Source: Symsagittifera roscoffensis
Taxonomy: Eukaryota; Xenacoelomorpha; Acoela; Convolutidae
Assembly: GCF_963678635.1 (NCBI RefSeq)
Contig: NC_087065.1
Location: forward strand, 64,668,553 to 64,732,552
Direction of reading: 5' to 3'
DNA length: 64,000 nucleotides
The notes beneath the pieces were generated by a model that saw nothing but the letters and a program-made list of their open reading frames with translations, did no database searches and was not told where the DNA came from. How positions within the stretch are numbered: position 1 is the stretch's first letter; every line of letters starts with the position of its first letter. Shown here piece by piece: positions 48,801 through 57,800 of this stretch. The position numbers were made by a program, and so were the translations under genes.

Positions 48801-51800
48801 ATGCGCGCTTTGAAAAATTTATTCATAATATTGAGTGCGTAACGCGAATTAGTCATACCTGGCAAATTATTTATCCCGCACAACAAAAATTTTTCAAACT
48901 GAATTGAGGCGAGCTTAAGTGATTGGACATCTTAATTCTAATTTTGATTTTTTACACTTTATCTTTGATATTGCCCAAAAATTCTAGTTTTTCAATATTT
49001 TTTTCTCAATAACTATTCGATATAGATTGCGAGGCAGAGGGAACCTTCATGGGCTTGCCCTGATATACAAAGAGTCTTGTTTGTTTTCCCAAAATGCTCG
49101 TATTTTTTTTGAATAGATATGCAAATGTAAAACAGCATATCACCAACTAATTCAAATGATTTTAAAATCCAAATAAAATTTCAGTCTGGTTTAAATTCGA
49201 TTGTATGACCAGATAACTAATGCCTTCGGGGCATGCTTATAAACACACATGTTTATTGGCCTCCGTTATAAGCATGCACAGTCATTTTTTTGTTTGGGCC
49301 TGTTTTTTTGCTAAATGCCGCACAAAACATTTTTTTTTCGACCATTTGAAAACTGGGGAGTAACTTTGCATTCTGATGTGATTTAGCTTATTTTTCTTCT
49401 GTTTGTTTCCACGCAAAATCATCAACTACAAACAATCATCAGATAATGTTATTAAAGTAATCTTTTTTTTTGAGTAATTTAGCGCCTTTTTGGAATCAAA
49501 AACGTCAAAAGTTCAAAAAAAAAGAAAATTGAAAAAATTTGTTGAACTCTTTCTGATTTTTTCTTTGTTTAGTCATTTTTCTAGAAGAATTTTCGTCCTG
49601 TTTGCTTAGTTTACTATGACTGTTGATTATGTCTGAGCTCGAATTTTTTGTTCAGGTCGCTTTATCACACCACGCAGATCTTTTTTATCACACCATATTT
49701 ACTAGATTAGAAAAAAAATCAATTTCTTTGATTCTTTACATTTCAAAGGTCCAAACTTAATTAAAGAATTCTACAATAAAATTACGTTCCAAAATTGAGT
49801 TTTGAGGACATTGATATCAAAGCAAAGCTCGTACCTGCAAGACCTAATTTCACCGTCTGTTCTTCAAAAGATCTAACTCGGCTTTCATCTCGTGTCAAAA
49901 GTACCACAAGAATTATCGGACTGGGTTGAGTGACATATCATATCAAAGCCTTTTATTTCGTAGTTCGAAAAAAAAACTTTAAGGAAGTTTCCAAGTACTG
50001 AGAAAAAATGGTTTGAACATTTTGATTTTTTGTCTTCTTCCGAGCAAATAAAGCGAGTGAGCAGTCCATAAAACAACTTATTGTATAGCTTAATAGCCTA
50101 TTTTTGACCGTTTAACTCAAATAAAGGTAGTTTGTTCGTTTTTTAGAGCCCTTTTGAAACGAAAAACTTCAAAAATTATAAAAATTGAATAAGAAGAATT
50201 GAAAAAAAAATTGAAAATATATATATATATATATATACATTTTTTAATTTTTACTTACTTTTCTTTAACAATTGTTGTCCAGTTTGCTTGTTTTACTAGA
50301 TTGTCGAATATGCCTAAGCTCCAGTTTTTAGTTTATTTTTTTTATCACACCACGCAAAAAAAACGACTATTACATGTCGGTCCATTCTGAGCTACTTCCA
50401 CAGTGACTGGCTATCCTTTTTGTTCTCTATACCCTTTTCCAATTTCTTCATAAAATACAAGTTCACTTTTATCAAAAAATCCAAATATTTCAATAACAAA
50501 GTGTTGTTATAATAAATTTAATAACAACAATTTTGCGAAGTAGAAAGATAATTCAAACAAAGTGCTTTAAGAGTTTGATAAGATGACTTCCATGACGTAG
50601 TTTTAATCAATGACGTATTTTATGTGCATGAACTACGCTTAGAGCTAAATTTATATTCTCAAGGGCACAATAATTCAATAAGATAAAAAAAACAAGGTCA
50701 CTTTGACTTCATGCTCATTCAAGTAGTGTAGAATAAAACTGATTTTAAACACAAAAATAGATTTTTTTCAAAAAAAAAATCAATTTCTTTGATTTTTTAC
50801 ATCTCAAAGGTCAAAGTTTAATTTGAGAATTCTACAAAAAAACTACGTTCTAAAGCTGCATTTTGAAGAGATTGGTATGAAAGCAAAGACAAGACCTGCA
50901 AGACTTAATTTCACCGTACTTTTATCGAAACATGTAACTCGACTTTAATCTTGTGGCAAAAATGTAGACGTAGTTGCGACGGTTAACCTTTATTCTAAGT
51001 CTTCTCTCTCTTTTTCAAGAGCGTAGTTAAGCTATCAAATTCAGTGGACTAATTTTTTGGGTTCTTTGTTTTCAAAAATTTAATGATTTTCTGAATCTAC
51101 TCACTCAGACACAGATAAACAAAAGTTTACCTGTTGCAAATTCAACGGATAAAAAAATTTTCAATACAGATTTAATCCACTTCAAAAAACGATTTTGAAA
51201 TTTTGGCCAAAATAGCGTCTTTCTAGTGCTTTAGGAGAGCCTCGAATATCATTTTGGTCGATCTAAAAAAAGGTCGTCAAAATGTTTGAAATTTTTTTGA
51301 AAATCCGCCCCCCCTCGAGAAAATTCTAGATTCGCCCCTGAAAAGACCAGTAAAATATTGATATCAAATTGGTAAAATAAGATAAGTTCAGCTGAAACAG
51401 TTATATCTTTGTTATTGTCTTTAGATGTCCAAAAGAATAAATTAACTTGCATAAGCAATGAAACGTAAGCAGTTTTAAAAAGGAGAAAGTTTCTGCTGGA
51501 GCAGTAATTCGTTGCTTTTTTGGATAAGAAAATGTTATGTGCTCGCTCTAACAATCAGAAATCAACGTAGTGAAATCAATTCAAAGTTTCTTTGCTGAAT
51601 TCTGTTATACAACCTAATGGAATTTGAATTCAATAGTTTTGAAGGATCTTGTTAATTATCCCCACCCATTTCGATTTTCAAAAATTCCACTTTGGTGGCC
51701 ACATTTTCAATAGCTTAGAACAATTTTCAGAATATATATAATTAAAATTTCTTACGCAGGCATTATATAAATAGTGAGTAATACAAATACTAATGCGCGA

Positions 51801-54800
51801 AAATAAAAACCCAATTATTTGTTGACTTTTTTGAAATGCATATTTTATACAGAAAAGGTTGTCAAAAACAATACAGGGGGGGGGGGGATAGTTAACAAGT
51901 TCCTGATTGGGGGGAAAAAGTTGAAAAGATCCGCTTTGAGTATTAACAACAGTTTCAACTCCATGCACTGACAGAGTACTTTGCTTTTTAGAAAAACTAG
52001 CAGCAGTGAAAACCCAATGAAGATAAACGAGAAAGAAAAGCAATTATGATAACTCTGTCAAAGCATTTTTAGTTTAGAGTTTTTTGACAAATCGGGCAAA
52101 GAAGGTTATGCCGAGATATTTGTTTAAAAGCAACACCTCTGGCTTTTAGTTTTTGTTATTGTTCTGATTTTCAATGACATTGGGGACTTTTTATGATGGG
52201 AGTTTTTTTCTTCAATTCATTTTTGGCGAACAGAACAATTGATCTTTTTTTTCTATGCCAATTGAGTATTTTTAGTTTGACAAAAAATAAATTAACTGCG
52301 AATGTTTTTGTCAGGGCAGGGTTAGGTTACTGGACTGATAAAATGTGCCATTCTGGACAAAACGCTTTTTTTAAATTTATCAAAGAAAGCTTTCGAACAG
52401 TTCCCGTATCGAGAAAATTATTTCTTTCTGACCAGAAATACTTTGTATCTAACCTAATTTCTGGTCAGAAATTCTTTTTGAAATGTTTAAATAGAGCATG
52501 GATTTTCTTTTAATTCTTTATTTCTCATCCTAATCCCGATCAGAAATTAGCTAAATCTAAGCAATTTCTAGCTAGAAAAAACTCTCCTGGTGGGGCTCGA
52601 ACCCCTGAATTTCTGATTTTTAGACTTTTTCTTTATCCACTAGGCTACAGGCCTTGAAATTAGATAGGACTTTTAGCAGTATAACAGTTGTTTTAACAAG
52701 TGTAAGTTTGCATTGTTTTGCTACTGTTATTGTGTATACTCGAAGCATGTTTATCTCGTTGCGGTTGAACAGTGAACTGATTTCTGGTTATTTCTTTCCA
52801 AAAACTGTTTCTTTCTAATTTAGAAAATAAATAGATAACTTCTGCACGGAAAATACCAGAAAACAAGGCTAAATAATCGGTATAGAATTTCTATCTAGAA
52901 AAACTGCTTGCGTTAGGTACGGGTTCTGCTCTCACTTGATTTTTCTGGGTGAAAAAACTTCGATGGATGAATTTGAACTAGTATAAAAATATATCCTGAT
53001 TTCTTAATACGGAATGGAGAACATTTCTGTTTCTCTGTTTTGACTAAGGGAACTATCAATTCCAGCATTGCAAAATCAATTGAAACAAGCTGACTTAGAA
53101 ACTGTAAACTCCAACCAAAGCGCAAGCAAGGCTGCTCGTATCAGGGCGAAGCCCTGAATGTTCCGACTATGGCTGCACTTTTAGGTCTATGGGGTAGTGT
53201 TCGATTTTAGAAAAGAGTTGAAATTTTTTTTTAAAAAAAGTGAATAAAAATTAAGAATTTCTCTATGAGTTTTTTTTGAAAATATTCCCTCTCAGGCTAT
53301 TTGCGTTGCTAGTGATAATTATACTAAATAGACCAAATACCGCCCGAAATCTTTTTGAACAGTTTCTCAGAGGGGTTAAATCTCCGCTTATGCGTTAATA
53401 GCACGAAGTCAATTGTCCCAAAATACAGGATTATCTTTCGAGTTATAAGTGAAAACTCGGTCAAAAATTGTTGGTCAAAAAATCGAAATTTTTCTGCAAA
53501 AAAACAACTTCCAGCGCACATATTAAGTAATTTTATTCAAGAGCAGTCGGAAAAATATTGTTTCGACTTTGGCTAGATCTGGAATTAATTAATGCAAGTA
53601 AGAAATCAACAATGTTTGATAGTAAAAACTGCTTTTAATGTGGTGTATAATGTTATCTATTCAACATTGGCATTTTAGGCTTGCAATCATTGATTACAAT
53701 TTTTGTTTTACCAATTACCAAATAAAAAAATGAAAATTTCAGATGAACATATTCTGGTTTTATGAAAACTCTGACTTCGAAAAATCAAAAGCTTTTTTGT
53801 TTTTGGCAAATTACTTATTTTTGAATTGATGCATTCAAATTGACCAGCAAGCGCATAATAAAACAGAACTTCTCGTATTAGAGCAAAACTCAGAGTGTTC
53901 CGACTGCATTTTGATTTCTATCGAAAAATTTAAATTAAAATAATTGATGAAATTTGAAAAAAAAGTTCAAAATTCTTTCTTGAGGTTTTTGAAAATCATC
54001 CCCCACACTTTATGTGAAGTCCTTAGTGATTTACTTTGCCTGTAACAAATAAAAAATCTAGCTCTCAATCCAACTTAGAGCGTTTTCTAAGACGGATTAT
54101 CTTTCCACCTCCGCGTTAATAGCACGAATTATATCACGCGTTAATTCTCTCAATTTGACCAAATTGGTAATCTTTAAAGCCTATAAGTTTACACAAAGTA
54201 TCAGAGGTAAATTTGTTTCCAATTTTGAGCTCAATACAACAGTGTTTTTTGAGTTAATTGGTTAATTTAAGAAAGTGTCAAAAACTGCTAATTAAAAAGT
54301 TTAAAAGTTTGTGGATAAAAAAACACCCCGAGCATAGATATTTCTAAGTTTTTCAAAGATCAGAACAACAATAATTGGAACTTTTTTGAATGCCGATTAA
54401 ACGTTAATATCTATTATCAATTTCTGTTTCAGACTGCTATTGGAAAGATTTCGTATTTTGCAGCGCAATGCTCAAAAAACGTAAGTTCATTGCCACTCGA
54501 AAACTTTTGTGAGTTTCAATTTATCTTTTTTTCTTGTCAAAATTAGTATCTGATATCATGTGTATTTAAAAATGTATCATTAATTTTTTAGTCTAAAAGG
54601 GGCAGATTTAGGGTTTTCTCAAGGGAGTAGACAGATTTTCTAAAAGATATAGAAAATTTTGTCGACCAATTTCTTAGGTCGACAGAATTGATTTTCTGAG
54701 CTCTCCAAAACCACTATTAAAACTTCGATTCTTTTCGAACAAACTTTCTGCGCCATTATTAAAAGGCCGAATTATAAATTTTGGTGAACTGTAAGCGGAT

Positions 54801-57800
54801 TTCGCAAAAAAGACTCTCTTTTTGTTCTTCTTTTGTTCTTTGGTTTGTTTAATCGTTCTGACAAAATTTTGAAACCTTTTAGATTTTAGAGATCTACACA
54901 CACCAAATGGTGCGCCTGCCAATTAAATGCACAGTTTCGCCTCGTAATGACAGGCAAGTTGTAGAAAATACAGGCCAAAAAAGACAATTTCAGGCACTTT
55001 TTTAAAATTTTGAATTTTGACGATTATTTGCGTTTTTTAGCGCGCCAAACAAAAACTTGATTTTTGGTCAAAAATTTTACAAAAAGTGCCTAAAAACGCA
55101 TTTTTTGGCCTGTTTTTTTTTCAGACATTTTGGCTGAAACAGGGTCTTTATATTGCTTTGGGAGAGCTCAGAAAATAAATTTAGTCGGAATAGAAAAAAA
55201 GTCGTCAAAACTTTAGATTTTTTTTTTGAAAATCCGCCCATGCCGCCCCCCTCCTAGAGAAAATCCTAGGTCCACCCCTGTCTAAAAGGTTAACAAATTT
55301 CAGAACTATTCCTCCAAATTCTAATACTCGTTGGAATTTTTCATACTTAGTTCACTTAATTCGCGTTGAGGTCGAATTCCAATATCCGATACTTCAAATC
55401 TATAAACCAATCACTTTTTCTTGTCTATCAGTTGTGTTTGTTTCAGAAAGCGGTTAGCTAGCAATTGTCGAATCATTAGGAGGGACCATTTCATTCATCA
55501 TCACTTTTCGAACTAAAGAAAGAGGACTCCTTCTACAACCATTTTAGTCGCCAATTAATGCAGCCAAAAGAGACGCCCTCCAATCTTAACAACCTCCTTA
55601 ATCAATACCATAAGGACCATAAGATATTGTCATCGGGCGTTTAAACGAACTTTTCCAATATATCAGAATATCTATAGCTAATCCTAGTTAATGTCGAAAT
55701 CTCCTATGTCAACGAGCTGTTCAGATTTATGTGTTTTAAAGGGGGAAGTAACATCAAATAAAGTTGTATATCCCTCGGAAATCTCTTGTTTCTTTGACAG
55801 ATTAACATTTTCAGAAGGAGTGAATTAACAGCAGTTAACAAGGCTCTCTTGACAAAAAGCACTTTGCATCGAGTTTCACATAGTTAAAAAAGAAAAAACT
55901 ATGTTAAGTGAAGGCATTAAAATATTCCAATATACAAACTACAAGAGGATAAAGTTTAACAAGGTACGAGAAAAGCACAAAAAAAACAAGAAAAACCATT
56001 TGCAGTACCATTATACCAAAGTTTTTTCACATGTGTTGTTGCAACCCAAAAATTGGTTTCGTATTGCATGACTTGTGAAGTCCAAGTACAAGTGAGATAG
56101 AGAGGTCTTAGTAACAACCAAGTTTGACAGAATAAATAAGGCCTCAATTCAGGCTAATTCTGAGCAAAAACGCTTTTGCAAGAAACGTAATTAAACGCCC
56201 TCATTTACGCTTTTGACTCTGTTATACCCTCGACCGTCAGGTGAGGTATAATCTATGTTGGTTCTGTGTTAGTGAGAACTACGCTGTGTGTTGGTTAAAC
56301 AGACTCCTTAACCTGTTTTTATGCTTGAATGGTCATCGCCGAGTCCCTAAAATTCACAATTTTCAGATAATCTACCCGCAATGGGGATCCTGTTGGTTTC
56401 TTGGGACGCCTCTATCACACTTGGACCAGGTTCCCGACAGGAGTTTTAATAGCTTCCTGTATAAAACAATAATTATGTTAAAATATTGTAAAAAGTGATT
56501 ATTATAAACAGAAATGCTCAAATTGTTCATACAGACCACACAGAAGTTATCTTGCTCATGTATTTGCAGTTCAACACGCAGTTTGAAGCCCTACTGGAAC
56601 AAGTGCCACAAAGGGATCCGAATTCACGCAACCTATAAGCTAACATAGCAGTTAATTAAATCAATGGACGCTGCTTGCTGACTTTCAAGACACTTTCTCA
56701 ACTTATATTATCCTGCTTTATTTGCCCTAGCTTATTGTTTCGATTTTCCAAGAGAACCGAGTATTTATGCTCGGCGTGGCTTTTTTATATTCAAAGGTTT
56801 TTTGTTTTCGCCGATCGAACTTATAGTTTCAACAAAAAAATTTAAACCCCATTGAATATATCGACTTCCTGGGTTCAAACTTAAAAAGATATTTTGACTT
56901 CAATTATTTTTTGTAAGGTCATGGGGGTTGCCAAATTGGCCATGTTTTGGACTAAATTATGCGTGCTTTGAAGAGTGTATTCATAATGCTGAGAGCGTAA
57001 CGCGATTTATTTATGCGTGGCGAATTATCCAGCAGCACAACGAAATCGTTTCGAATTGGATTGAGGCCAGCTAATCGGTCGGATTAATTTAGTACAACTC
57101 AGAATTTCACACTTTGATATTGTCTAAAACTTAAAGTTTTTCTTTTTTTTTTCCCAAAAAACTAATCGATCTGAATTAAGGGACTGTCGTAACATTCAGA
57201 GCTTTGCCCTGATGGTCAGTTTCGTTTTGTGCTTAAGTTGTAATCAACAAGGCAGAAATTGAACAAATTTGAAACATTGTATTTAACAACAGCTGTTAAA
57301 CTTTGTTAGTTATTCGGGACCCCTCTATCACATTTGTACCTATCTATCAAGGCTTTTAAATGCATACATCGTTCGACGTATCGGATGATTGTTGCTCCGA
57401 CGGTCGAAGAAAATGAAGATGATTGGGATATTTTCTTTCAATACCGAAATCTTCAGATTGTCTAACAATTTGTTCCGTCTTTCGAAGAAAGTGAGGAATA
57501 TATATGCCCGGGTTGATTTTCTTATATTTAGGACAAATCCAGAAATGTTGACTGCTTATGGGCATCGAGCCGGAAAACTTGGGGTTTCCCAGCGAGTATG
57601 CTTGCACTAGACTAAGGTGCGGCTTGGCTGTGGGAGTAATTCCTCGATACGCAAATAATTTGTTTCAATACGCGAATAATTTTGTGACCGCTCAACTAGC
57701 ATAAAGCTCGACTAGCATGAAAATTAAAAACATGAAAAATTATCGATTAGCATCATTTTGATAATTTTACTTCAAAGAAAAAACAACAAGAATAATCAAA

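Noticed and set aside
51678-52043. 121-residue minus-strand open frame
   Set aside because: It crosses a poly-C element end and has no motif; it is most likely a chance frame.
55446-55480. Acceptor-like site tttgtttcag as a further exon of the gene
   Set aside because: In the required phase it meets a stop after three codons, and no donor follows.
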